A stretch of DNA of 64,000 nt, from positions 30,358,101 through 30,422,100 of the forward strand of contig CM073321.1 in NCBI GenBank assembly GCA_037043015.1. Direction: 5' to 3'. This DNA comes from Bryum argenteum (Eukaryota > Streptophyta > Bryopsida > Bryales > Bryaceae). Positions 24,011-35,859 of this stretch are shown here, in pieces (the first letter of the stretch is position 1; each line of letters opens with the position of its first letter). The translations under genes and the position numbers were made by a program. A model generated the notes under the pieces. That model did not search any database. It worked only from the letters and a program-made list of their open reading frames with translations, and was not told where the DNA came from.

Positions 24011-25480
24011 AGAGAATTAGCCCTAGGAAAACTCTGGGTTTCTGGCTGCACCTAAGTCAGATGAGAAGTAGGAGAAGCAGGAGAAATTATCAAACTATAT
24101 AAGAAAGTCATTGTAAATAACTCAAACAGTATTAAGGATATGTAAAAAGATTAGTATTAATGTGTTAAGTAAACCTTAATTGAGATTAGATTAGCTTAAT
24201 TAATCATAAGTGATTAGACAAAAGATTAGTTGACTAAATAGGATTAATTAAAACTTCTAACCTTGATTAGTCTCTAACTGTGATTAGATTAATAAAACAG
24301 AGTTAATGTTAATTAATTATGATTAGTGTTAACAAACATGATTAAGGTAATTATTTCTAATTACCCTTAACCCTTTAAGGTCCTTACCCTTAGATACCCT
24401 GCCCCTTTTATACCCTCTTCTATAAGACCCTTATCCTAGATATACCCTTGGTATACCCTTTGTTAGTTTAAGTAAACTCTAACCGTGGTTTTCCTCTTAC
24501 TTTGGTTAATCACTACACCTTCATACGAAATTAGAATCAAGCAAGCAATATGTTGATAGAAAGCCACTAAAACATACTACAAGCATACCAAATCTCAAGT
24601 CTTGAAGGTTATCACACAAAACTCTATGGACAGTAGAAATTAGGCGATCAAATTTTCAAGGCAACAGACCTTGCTTTACTAAAAAGAGTGTCAACTACAC
24701 TCAAAAGCTCCAAAGTTAGTGCGTGATAGCTCTATAGAAAGCTAACAAGTTATATTACAAACCCTCTGAATCTCAATCTCAGAAAGATCACACAAAAGTT
24801 ATGAGGTCAAATCAAAAACGGTCATCTCAAACCGCTCCCATGTTAAGAGAGGAAGAAACCCTCTCTACTTCAAATCGGCACCACGGCCTCATACTATCTT
24901 CAAATCACACACTTGATAGTTTTTTACAAACTCAACCTCAAGATGCACAAACCCTCCAAATATCACACTTAGAAACGGTTTTTACAAAACGTAGTGACTC
25001 CTCGAAGTCACGGTAATCAAAAATACATGGCAGCAGACCTTTTTGTACTCAAAAAGGTGTTGCTCCTTCACTAGAACTCATCTCACCACGCTTGATAGGT
25101 TTTTACAAAGCTCATGACAACATCTACAGCATACTCAAAGCTCATCTCCAAACTCCAAAAACACAATGCCCACCACTCTCTCAAAATCCGCACACCACAC
25201 TAAGGGGAGGAAGAAGAAGAAGGGGACCACCTAGGCCCCATGCCATGCCCATATGGCATCTCCTATACCATTGGGCTTGCATCGTCAGCCTCATCTACTC
25301 CCTTATCAACTTCTATTACTCTTATACAACTATTCTATCACTTGTTTTTACATTCTACCTTCCAAGTTATCAATCCAAAGATTGGATTTTGACTGAGAGT
25401 AATAATAAACACTAACATTCTATTAGAACCAACATCAAATAACTCCATCTAATAAAAACTCACTCCATCAAGTCATTTAA
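24011..25480. other. Gene-free DNA, possibly a relative of the 21.5-kb LTR
   Basis: No ORF is credible. Short similarity to the LTR at 21,466 is visible (GCGTGATAGCTCTATAGAAAGCTAA here against GCGTGCCATAGC...GGAAAGCTAA there, and CTCAGAA..AGGATCA-like text). The DUF7869 gene loses its reading at a GTGTCGGG near 24,000, so another TG-starting insertion may begin there, but no matching CA end with a target duplication was found. Confidence 0.35.
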
Positions 25481-25541
25481 GACTTAAAGGTATCCCGATG
25501 GCATAATAAATCCGTCGCGGCTTCAAATATAATCGCCAAGT

Positions 25542-25614
25542 CGCGGACTTGGTTAGTTGGCTTGATAAGTCGATGCCGCATTCTGTCGGTCCGGGTTCGA
25601 ATCCCGCTGAACTC
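25542..25614 (+). tRNA. Degenerate tRNA-like sequence, probably a SINE head
   Basis: An A-box-like TGGTTAGTTGG (25,550-25,560) and a perfect B-box GGTTCGAATCC (25,594-25,604) are spaced 44-45 bp apart, as in a tRNA gene. The T-arm folds (CGGG...CCCG). The anticodon arm folds poorly (8-base loop) and the acceptor strands CGCGGAC and TGAACTC do not pair, so this is not a working tRNA. A tRNA-derived SINE extending to about 25,790 is the better reading. Confidence 0.4.
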
Positions 25615-25799
25615 GTTGAGCGACATTATCGGCTCGCGACTTGGCTCTGCTAGCGAGACCAAACGGCAGGAAATAATGCCACCAACCGACGCTCCTACCT
25701 CCAGACTGTGACAAGATGCAGTGCCTCCAAGATACAGGCCTGTCACGAAGAATTTATTATCCATTCTTCTAAGCCTATACCGAATTAGATTGTCATAAG

Positions 25800-27090
25800 T
25801 ATGAGTTATGAATCCAATATTGACATATCAATCCGTCTTGAACATCATTTTTTGGACTTGTTTTCCGTTATCAACTTTATAAAGATTACGCTTTGTATCA
25901 TAATTCTTTAGATGAGTCTTATCTTTATGAAGCTCATGTTTATAACTTATTAATATGAGAGTCTAGCTAAATTACAATGTTACATACAACATGTTTTACA
26001 TTGTCAAATTTATTGAGAGGTCACCTTGCTTCTTCGCATATTGTCTCCTGGTAGTTCTTACCCTTACCTCTTTCACTTATAGGAGCCTATTTACTAACCG
26101 ATGTTTTTCTTTCCCAGTTCTACCGGGGACAAGGTAATTATTTTTTGTTTTTTTGCTTTAATTTCTATACCCACTAGGCTATCCGTCAGTATTTTAGGCT
26201 TCATTCATTCCTGTCGATCTTATCGGGCGCGGTAAGTTTCAACTACTTCTTTTTGATTAACTCTACATATTTGTCATAGTCTTTGGAGGCGTCAACTGTT
26301 CATATCATACAAATGATATAATCTCAGGCTGGATATGTTTATGTCCTTTTTATGATTGCAAATGATGATTAGCTAAGTTAGTGTTGCTTTCTGTCCCTAA
26401 TGTATTGTAGTGATTTATTTAATACGTATTTCTCTCTTTAAGGACTTCTCTAGTATTGTCCTCAGGGGCGTCCACCGATCACTTCTTACAATATGGAATT
26501 GCATTATATTAAGGCCAATTATTAATGGCTGCGCCTAATAATCAATTGTTTAGGCATTGTCCACTAAAATTACGTGAATACTCATTATGAGCAGTCTTCT
26601 CCTTAAGTACTTCAGTCACTATGATGGCTCTGATTACTACGCGTGCCGCCGGCCGCCGTCTTCAAACTTGGAGTGATCCTCATACTGCCTTATGTTGGAG
26701 TCAACCTTTTAGTATAATTGGAGCTTCTCTTCCTTAAACGCATGCTGCTATTTAGGATATGCTTCATCGTGATTTTCCTCACTCCTCTGCAGTCCGTCTA
26801 GAATTCTACTATGTAGAGGCAATTCACTTTCTAGTTTTGTTGTTCATTCCTTTGAGAGGAGAAGACAAAACTTGCACCAAAGAGATTGCAACTTCCTAAA
26901 CTACCTTATTTTCATAGCATGTCTTCGTCGTTTTCCACTCTTGCAAATCAGGGCAAATGTTTAATATTTCAGGTGATCTTCTTACTTCTGCTCTTGTTTT
27001 CTAGTTTTCAAATTCTATTTTTTGTATTGCTTCCAGACGCACTCTCGCTATCTTAAGATCTGATTGATGACTGTCAACTTCTCTGACTGA
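25800..27090. other. No gene seen
   Basis: AT-rich DNA without a supported gene or repeat family. Confidence 0.35.
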
Positions 27091-27172
27091 TTTGTTTGGG
27101 TGTTTGTAGATGGATCCGACCTTTGTCGCTACATTTGCAAATTTCATTCTGTAGTCTATCCATACAGACTGT

Positions 27173-27517
27173 GTGTGGGATCCGGAGATTAAGTTCGACC
27201 TGGACTTTGAGTCCTTGCAACTCATCGTTAACCTCCCTAGAACATTCTCACTTTTTAGGACGTACCTTTACACCCGTGTGGAGTATTTTGCTATGAAATT
27301 AGCCGTTTATTATGCAGCAATATCGGAGGTTCCATATTGGGTTTCGCTAGCTCAACAAGTCGTCTTCCAGGTGTGGACGATATGGTCTGACTTCAAGAAG
27401 TTGGAGTGTGGTCCTCAAGCTGCTTTCTATCGAAGTGTTTACCTTAACAAGCCATTAGCAGAAGTGAGCCTTGAAGAGCTCATGTCTCTCCATGAAGAGT
27501 TACAGCGATCAGTGTAA
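27173..27517 (+). CDS. Short hypothetical ORF
   Basis: A 114-codon frame with protein-like composition: DPEIKFDLDFESLQLIVNLP, then WVSLAQQVVFQVWTIWSDFKK and a C-terminal helical EVSLEELMSLHEELQRS. I do not recognise it. An upstream AG-rich context and lack of neighbours leave open that it is the last exon of a larger, decayed gene. Confidence 0.3.
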   Translation: MWDPEIKFDLDFESLQLIVNLPRTFSLFRTYLYTRVEYFAMKLAVYYAAISEVPYWVSLAQQVVFQVWTIWSDFKKLECGPQAAFYRSVYLNKPLAEVSLEELMSLHEELQRSV

Positions 27518-27519
27518 TG

Positions 27520-28597
27520 AATTTCATTTCCGTTTGTAAAGATTGCCTATAAGTAGCCATCAAACTTTGTTATTCGTCCAATGCGCAAACTGTTTCATGG
27601 ATATTGGTTTGTGTAATACTCATATGCATAGGTCCGCTCTATCCATTCGTATAACGTATTCAAGTGATATACACCATATTTTAGTACAATGAATGACGAT
27701 AAATTCATACTCTGAAGTCTCACTTATATATAGGGGGATCCACCCATACGTAATGTACACTTCCTGTTTGGTTCCTATGAATTTATTAACTGTTCCTAAA
27801 TCTATTATACTATAGTGCACCGGTGGACCCCCCCATGTCAACTACAGACTACGTTTGCTTCTGTGACCGCATTTGCTTCCTGTCAAATCACTCGACTTGC
27901 TGTATACGTTTGTCTTTCGTACTGGTTATCTTTTGCCTATAAGATGTCATTTTCTTTATACCCCACTCGTGCAGTTGATGTATTATGGCTGTGTTTGAAC
28001 TCTTGCTTTTGTTTTTTTTTCCGCATTTTGTGAATAGATATTGATGCCAATTTCCTTATCTATATCGGGGGATCGACCCATGTGTAACAGGTGTAATGGT
28101 CATTTTTTGTTGTCCTTCTTTGATTGCTATTCTTTTCTTGTATTATGCGTTTAATTTTGTGCAAAAGATCTGTGTTTCTTGGGACGCAAAATGGGTACTT
28201 GTAGTTGTGTAACTTTTCGATGTTTCACTTATAGTTCTCAAAACCCACCGCTGCTGAGGATTTGGTTCGTTACTCTTTCGTCTTGATAATGTCATAACTT
28301 TGTTTTTCCCACTTTCCTATGTTCAGAAGACAAGTCCACATTTTTCTATTCTTCTTCTTAATTATGACTCTCCACTACTGTAATACACTACTCCAATCAC
28401 AATTATAGATCGGTCGATATCTCGATCTATCCCATGACTTTTTCTTTGTATTCTTAAGCAAACCAATTCCTCACTGAATTACTTTGTAAATTAATGAGCT
28501 TAGTGTCTTAGGCTTCCTCACTACCATTGCATTGGGGAATCCATCCATTCATGCCACTTTTGGTGCTAGTTAAATATGGACTGTAGATTGCTCATAT
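27520..28597. other. No gene; isolated copies of the GATC dyad motif
   Basis: AT-rich. Contains stray dyad motifs resembling those at 15 and 18.7 kb: TATCGGGGGATCGACCCATG (28,064), GCACCGGTGGACCCCCCCAT (27,817) and AGATCGGTCGATATCTCGATCT-like text (28,407). No coding is supported. Confidence 0.4.
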
Positions 28598-29334
28598 TTA
28601 GTTAAATAACGCATTGCATATATGAGTCCCAATTAGGGGTATTGGCAAGATAGGCTCCCACCAAGGATGTGTTTCAATGTTACACGCTGGACCTCGAATG
28701 TTAGATGCAAATAATCCTCCTTGCCATGAACCTTCTCTAGAAAAAGAGGCTACTTGCTCTGCTTGAGCCACACTGCAAGTTCTAAGATGCTCATGCAAAT
28801 ACTTGCAATATATGCAATTCATCTAACAACAAGGTCCATGGTGTAGGTCGTACATGCACTTGATGGTTTTTATATTTGCGGTTTCATGCCACTCTAGTTG
28901 GAAACTCCCATAGCCCCGAACTTCTAGATTTTTTCCATCAAATTGTGCTTTAATAACTGCGTGAAAACTTGTTCGCTAAAATACATCGGCAGGATGTCAT
29001 ACGATTATTTCTCGACCTGGAAGCAAGCCACTGGCCAAATCTCTTGCTCCGATTGAACAGAAAAGTACCTCTCATCAATTTTTGAATATTTTGGTCTAGA
29101 GCTCGATTCATAAGTGTTACACTCACTCTTTCAAACTTCTTCCCATGGATCACTTCCACTTTGTCCAACTTCAGCACAATAATCAGCGGCCCACTATTGC
29201 ACTCTAAATTGAAAGGAAGATAATAAAATTAAAAGTTCACAAGACTCTGCTGCAGCAAATGAAAGCCGACTTAACACAATTTCAAGACTCACCTTCAGCT
29301 TTGATGTTATCGAACAACACCATCGATTGCTGAA
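28598..29334 (-). pseudogene. Downstream part of a host gene interrupted by the MULE
   Basis: Minus-strand exon 29,334-29,293 (SMVLFDNIKAE) ends at a GTGAGT donor; the next exon starts at 29,204 after a TTTCAATTTAG acceptor and reads CNSGPLIIVLKLDKVEVIHG, followed by KKFERVSVTLMNRALDQNIQ, to a TAA at 28,950. A farther segment (EWHETANIKTIKCMYDLHHG, CIYCKYLHEHLRTC; ~28,905-28,598) has an in-frame TAG at ~28,823 and may be a further exon. The protein is not recognised. Its upstream half lies at 61,154-62,098, on the far side of the 31.8-kb insertion, and the two halves share the target duplication. Confidence 0.65.
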
Positions 29335-29590
29335 GGACGTAGTTACGGTGTGAGCGGAGAGCGGTGAGCGGTGAGCAACGAGCCTTCAAATTTCAACAAT
29401 TTGATCGGTGAATTGGTATTTTTAGTAAGAAAATTTCTAAAAATAATATTATACTATTTTTCTCGAATATTCTCAACAATATTCGAATATTAGTGACTTA
29501 TTACCGTGGTTTACTGTTCCTAAACCCGTGTTGATGAGGCTAAAGATTCTGAACTTGGGTGGACTTAAACCACTTTCTGCGAACGTGAAG
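29335..29590 (+). repeat. Host element, transposase-side end
   Basis: GGACGTAGTTAC, then GTGTGAGCGGAGAGCGGTGA and further GAGCGGT units, then an AT-rich block ending TGACTTATTACCGTGG. It matches the inverted right end of the inner element at 48,345-48,584 over more than 200 bp, including TATTTTTAGTAA and TTCGAATATT. Confidence 0.85.
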
Positions 29591-29752
29591 AGACATACAA
29601 GAATTTTACATAGTAGACTAGTATTTTATAACTGTGAAATCATAAGTCGAAGTTGTAAAGCAATTCATAAGTTTATGTAGATAGGGATACATTCTTTGAC
29701 TTTTCTAAAATGCTGAAATGAATATAACGTGTGAAACACACGATTATAAGGA

Positions 29753-29890
29753 GGGGAAACCACCGGTGTGAGCGTTGAGCGTTGAGCGATTAGCAGTGAG
29801 CTGTAAAGTTTGAGCGGTAAGAAGAAAAAAATTAAAAAGTTAACGGCCCTATTACCATGGTATTGAGGTCATACAATATTTCATAAATAA
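29753..29890 (+). repeat. Inner element, gene-B-side end
   Basis: GGGGAAACCACCGGTGTGAG followed by degenerate GAGCGTT/GAGCGGT units, then CCCTATTACCATGG. The same order (GGGGAA, GTGTGAGCGG array, CCCTATTACCA) is found on the minus strand at 61,040-61,153. Confidence 0.8.
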
Positions 29891-30673
29891 TCCACATTTG
29901 CAAGTTTAATTAAAAGTTAATTAATTTATGGGCTAGCAACATCATGTGTAACCAATACAATTTAAATCATATACAAAATCTATACCCCCACTTTCGGATG
30001 GCCCTTTAGGTAATCAATAAGTTTATTTTATTGATTTTAATATCTGCAGACTAATTAGGGCTGACGTCATCAATTTCGAATTACACTTGTCAGAATTATA
30101 TGTAGATGCTTCGTTTATATAATCCGAAATTTATAACTACATGTCGTCTTTCCGTCTCTCCTTGTAAGGTGTACACAAGACATTCACGTGGCATTGTAGT
30201 GGTCCAAGTTCGATTCTGCTCGGCCTCGTTTGAGCGTTGCATTGCGTCTTAAAGCCCCTATCCTGAGCTATACAAATACTGGACTATAGCCCCTACCAAC
30301 ATTGGCAAGATTTAATCACTCCAATGAAAAATAAAAAAACCTTCTAAAACTTTTAGTCTGCATTGAGTTTTAAACTTAAACATTTAAATACACCAATGCT
30401 TAGAAATTGGAGTTTAGAAAGTTACATCAAAATTAGGGCTGACGTCACTACTAAAGGCAAGCATGGCTTTAGATAACATCGTATTGAGATACTTTGAGTA
30501 ATACTTGAAGCACTTAGTGTAGGTTAAGCTATAAACGATAATCACGATAAATAAAAATATAAAACCGTATATATTGAAAAACACATATAGATAGTATAGA
30601 AGTAATAGATCATGGTAAACTACAAATGTATGGCGCTACCATGTCCTGTACCTATCAGAAAGCAAATCACACA

Positions 30674-33600
30674 CTAGGCTGAAGGTGTAGTACCATTAAA
30701 GTGCTCATCACACTCATCAGCCTCAAAATCTATAAACTTAAGCACACAATTGTTATAACGTCGACATGGAGTGTCAGACAAAATAGGAGATGGAGCTTGA
30801 ACAAACTCTTAAGCAAGACGCTCATCGTACGTTGGTAGGGTGATTTTTGATGGAGGGCTCTTGTAGAGATGAGCGTTGCGAGTCAATCGCTCTATCAGAC
30901 CTGCGATCCTAAAAGTACAAAGAAAGTCAGTACTACAGATATGTAAGCGCGCAATTTAAAATCGAGAAAGAGAATACAAGATGGTATTACGCACCAATGA
31001 ACTTGCGTGGCTTCTTCACGACCGGTTCTTCACAGTCATAATCTGCGGGAGGGGCCGATTCTCCACTTTCTTCATCATCGGGAGGACCATTCTTGTAATC
31101 CGCTAGTACACCATCAAAGATTTCTTCGTCAGGTTCCATGGCCATGGGGTGTCGGTTAGAGCGCGCGCAAGCAATCACAGATGCACCTAAAAAAGCAGTT
31201 GCCCACATTAGAAATGCAAAATATATAAACGAACTCTAATGTAGAGTTTCTAGAAACATTACCTGTACTTGCACCCCAGTCGAAGACTATACCCCCTTCG
31301 TCCGTCAGACAATCGACGAAACATTGAATGAGGGAGGGGTCCTTCTCTCGTGAGTCTCGCCATGGCGTACCATCCGGACGATAACGCAATGTCTCTTTGT
31401 CTGCAAGGTTAGAGAGGGTACGATTGCCACACCCGCATCTGGTACGATTGCCACACCCGCATATGCGTGTGCCACTTGCCGAGTTTGGAACTTCGAAACA
31501 TACTTTCTACAAACATACACTTTGATATGGAAGCAGTGAGTCTGCAAAACACAAGTATACATAAGTTAACATAGAAACATAGAAGACAATAATCATGAAT
31601 TGTGAAATTGGAAAGTAGAATCTGGTCCGTAACTCTTTCGGTTTAGGCATGGTAGAGGCTAAAGGGAGGGGATTATACCCCCACTAGTCTCGAACCAGAC
31701 AAAAACTACATGTATGCGACTCAGAATCAAGAGTACGCTCGATTCACGACATTTTGGATGCATCAGAAGAATGGCTCCAACGTCCGTCAAATGATACGCG
31801 GCAAACACGAAGAGGCTCTCAAAGTAGGTTTTGTCACGCCGGTTCCAGGATGGAATTTCTGTTGGAGACACACCTGGTACAGGCAAGTTCTCGGGAGCAT
31901 CTGCAAAAATGAGATCAATCCCTGGATGCTTGGGTTCATACTCCATCGCCGAGCACGGGTACTTACGGTCTTTTTCAATCTGAGATACAAGTCAAAAATT
32001 AGAAAGTGGCTAATAGATTTACAAGTACAAAACGTAATAAGGGAGATTATGAATGACAAATGTATGAAATAATACCTTCTTGATGTGCTCGACGATATCT
32101 AGGATTTGCGAATCCCATTTTGCAGTCTTCGATGACTGGTGAACCAAATCTCCAATGTTTCCCTTCTCCAGATACATTGGCAGAGTGACTAATATTTTCG
32201 ACGACGAGCTGCTACCAATGTGATTGGGTTTCGGAAGAGGACGTCTGGCAAATATTGGCTGGCTGAGGCGACGTGGGGACTGCTGCAAGTTGTGGTCAAC
32301 GGTGAATGATTGAGGTGGAGACCCAGCATTCGTAAGTCCACCTGTAGAAAGTTGAGTCAATCTTGCACCGCGTCGAATTGTATTGTTTGCGGCTCTCGCT
32401 GAACCCTGAGTCAGATCAGCATCTTCAGGCCTGCAATGTCTTCTAAGAGGGGAGCATTTTCTTCGGATTCTTGCTCAAGATCCACAACAGCCTCTGCAAC
32501 AGCGTTGCGTCGCTTCGTGTTTGCACGAGACTTGGGCACTGCAACTGGTGAAGAAGGAGAAGAGCTTGGATCAGGTGCGACTGGTAAAATGGAGAGGTCG
32601 TCATCGTCATCGTCGTCAATGTCCATCGGTGCAGAGTCAGCTGGGTTAGAAGCGAGGTTCTAAAGAATATGCTTCTCCTCCTTCTGCACGTAGTTGTCGT
32701 CGCACTCCAGAAACCATCCACCGGTCGTCAATTGTGAGTTAGTAAACCGCTCTTGTTGGGCTGTGGAGAAAAAGTTGCGAGGATCATTCGTGACAGAAAT
32801 GTCCTCGAACTTTATTGGATTGGAGAACGAAGCTAATGCCCCCTTCGCAACGAGCTCTTGTTTTAAGTACCTACAAAAATGTGAACAAATCAGATAGTGA
32901 AAATTGAACAATTTGTACCAAATTTATTAATATTGAAGAGTAAATTGGAAACATAGCGGAATAATAGCCGCTTAATTGTAACTTTGCCCTCGGTAATCTT
33001 TTGAAGATCTGAGCCTTTAATGAACTTTGGGCTTGCATTAGGACCAAGATAGTTGTTGAATGCCTTGTCCCATAGGAGCAACCTCTACTTCTCCACATAC
33101 GCTGTTGGCTTAAAGACAACACTAGAGCACTCAATGTTGAGGCTTTCGTTGTCAATCAGGTTTTGCAATTCACTCTAAAGTGATTGCTCAAGCTGTGAAA
33201 AAAGAGAACATGTTAAATATTAAAATACCATATGACCCTTAACTTTGAAAACACGTAACGAAACAATATGTTACCTGAGCCCAAAGTGAAGCGCGATGTA
33301 GGAATGCCATCAAAGTTTTATCTTTCATTGGACGTTCTTCTGGGAAGCGAAAAGAACGCCGAACTTTGTCTGATGAGTTCCACCATTGGAGCCACTTTCC
33401 CTTGAAATTGAAGTGAACATTGGTAGTGGCCACCATTTGTAAGCGATCGATTGTCATATCGGGTTTCAATTTCTTGCTGTAATGTGAATAAATCTGTACA
33501 TAAAAATCATAAGTAAGAATCAAGTTATAAAACATGATTATGAGTCATATAAAACATGAAAGAGGTGTTATCTTTACCTCCTTCGCAAATACTTTCCCGA

Positions 33601-34963
33601 GTTTGTTGTTGGCCACAGCGACCATCTTGTCAAAGTTTTTGCCACGTATGGCCTTAATTTCTGCTTTGATCGCATTATCCATGGCACTCCATACTCCAGG
33701 TCCTGTTTGTTTCTCCTTTGGGACGGTGGCGTAGTAATTCGTTTCAGCGTCATCAGATGCCTTCCCTAATCTCCTCTGTGTTAGATACAAAAAGAATTAG
33801 TAAGGTGTAAATAACCAAATACAAAGATTCACATTTGAAACACATTCCACCCAACTTACCGCATATAAGAACTTTACGAAAACGTCAATTGTTAGAGGAT
33901 ACCAAGTATCTTTTTTTGCCTTAGTTAGCGATCTTGCATATTCTGTAATCCTCTGGGGATATCAGATCCTTCAAATCCTCCAGTTTCAATTTTCGGAACT
34001 GCCTCATTCGCTGCAATTTAGCACACAAACCGTCTTCGACATGGTCATGTTCAGTAGACCTGCAGAGCGGGATCATACATGAGATATATTGAACTTAATC
34101 AAAATAGAAATAGAACGAATCGAAAAAATCGGACAGATACTCACCAATTTATGTCGTTCATAGCGCCGAGCAAGAGGTTACTCTCCCCTCGTGCATCAAA
34201 AACAATACAGTCCACGGAGATGTACCACGAAGGCTCCATCTTATGGTACCTTTCTATGTAACGCATCCACGCCGTAACACGGTGGTTTCCCTCGTAAACG
34301 TAAAAATACTTGTCACTGAGGTGTTGTAGATCCGGATCAGACTGCAGCGTCTTCTCAAACTCTTCGTTAGCTGATTTCCAGAGAGGATTCGTCCACACAA
34401 CATCTTCGGCATCAACCAATTTCTCTCGGCCTTTCCTATCGAACGGTGACACGTACATCACCCGATCGCCTTCCCGGTATCCTTTGTTGAACTCATTCTC
34501 TAGTTTTCTGACGTCTTGTTCTGATATCGGGCGAACCTTCGGATAATAAACGAGACGGCAGAGTGGAATTAACATACGGGACTTCTTAACAGGTTTTTAG
34601 CGTAACCTGTTGATGATTGCAATGGAATCACTCTGTGGAGTATTTGCATCTCATTCGCACTCCAGTCGGGAACTTGTTTTGAAGATGAGTTGGCATATGG
34701 ACGATTCCAAGATTGACACTCACAAGCAAAGGAGTGTCTTCATCCTCCGAAAGAGCGTCGAGTCGATCATGATTGTGCACGGCTTCAGGATCACGATGAG
34801 TTTCAGAAGGACTTTCTTCCGGGAGTCCGATGTAAATGTTTTCAACATTTGCGACACTATCACGTAATTGTTCATCTCCATTGGTCGAACAAGCTGGTGG
34901 AGAAGCAAGAAGTTGTCGGGTGGTTTTGTCATCTTCATCGGTACATACTTGAGCTAAGGTCAT
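30674..34963 (-). pseudogene. Gene B, inner copy: ParB-like domain plus permuted amino-methyltransferase
   Basis: Ten exons align one-to-one with the host copy at 56,202-60,470. The N-terminal exon has the ParB-like signature YVYEGNHRVTAWMRYIERYH (34,300-34,240). A middle DNA-binding or linker region follows, with an Asp run (DIDDDDDDDLSILP) and a Ser/Pro-rich segment. The C-terminal exons carry methyltransferase motif IV-like DLIFADAPENLPVPG (31,905-31,860) before the SAM-binding motif I-like DWGASTGASVIACARSNRHP (split by an intron, ~31,290 and ~31,190-31,150), the beta-class order. Damage: a 1-nt deletion near 34,670; TAG after VEK near 33,090; TAG near 32,660; a frameshift near 32,400; a TAG after IPSL near 31,668; donor GT to TT at the end of exon 7; and an in-frame 27-bp duplication near 31,440. 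This copy cannot make the full protein. Confidence 0.7.
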
Positions 34964-35859
34964 CTGGCAATCCAGAAACCAAATACAACACACCACAGAA
35001 AGAATAATAATGTGTCAAATTAACAATGCCATAAATTTGATACAAAACAACGGCTTTATAAGTATATGATAAACTCGTAATTTCATCTGCCGATACATTT
35101 ATGATGATTGCAATTTTTTGGCAAGTCGGGGAGAACGTCTGGGTGCAAGCCTAGCTAATGCTTTCTCTCCGATACGTCTAGATTTAGCCTCATTCTTTTT
35201 GATTTGAATGTTAACCGCTGGAGCATCCCGATCAACGTCATCACGCGAAGTGTGACGGACAGGTGAGGCAGGAGGTGGAGTTTCCGGAACTGAAGACAAA
35301 GCTATGACTAATCGACGAGACTCCACGTAAGCCAACACATTGTCTCTCAAAGCGGAGAGGTCGCTATCTCCATCCGATTCCTCTTCTTGGTCAATGTCTT
35401 TTTGCATTAAAGGATCCTGCAAAATCAAACGAAACCAATGGTAAGTTTATTATCAAAACACTAGGAAAATATTAGGATCAATCATTGTTTTAAAATTAAT
35501 ATTTAAGGAATTAATTCACACTTGCTTCAATTCCCACGCAGAGTACATCAAAATACAACAAGCAATGATAACGAATATAGCATCACCATCAATATCACAA
35601 GCGACCCAAGTAGCCCATCACAGCAGTTAACATTGCTGGCATGGAGACCAAGGTTCCATACAAGCCAAGACGTGTTTCTTCCTCGGCATTCTATCTTGTG
35701 ACCAGCACAAAACTTAAAGCGACATCATGAAACCAGCATAAGCAGAAAAAACAAGAAAGCGTCTACCCACAACCGTTGTGTCCAGCCATCAAGCTCATGG
35801 GCTTCGAGCGTACGGAAATGCAATAAGGATCAGCCTCAGGCCCGCCATTAAGCACACAG

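Noticed and set aside
25542..25614. Functional tRNA gene
   Set aside because: A and B boxes are good, but the acceptor strands do not pair and the anticodon loop has the wrong size.
30190..30235. Second tRNA-like B-box (AGTTCGATTC)
   Set aside because: The A-box and clover-leaf pairing are missing; it is probably chance or a very old SINE trace.
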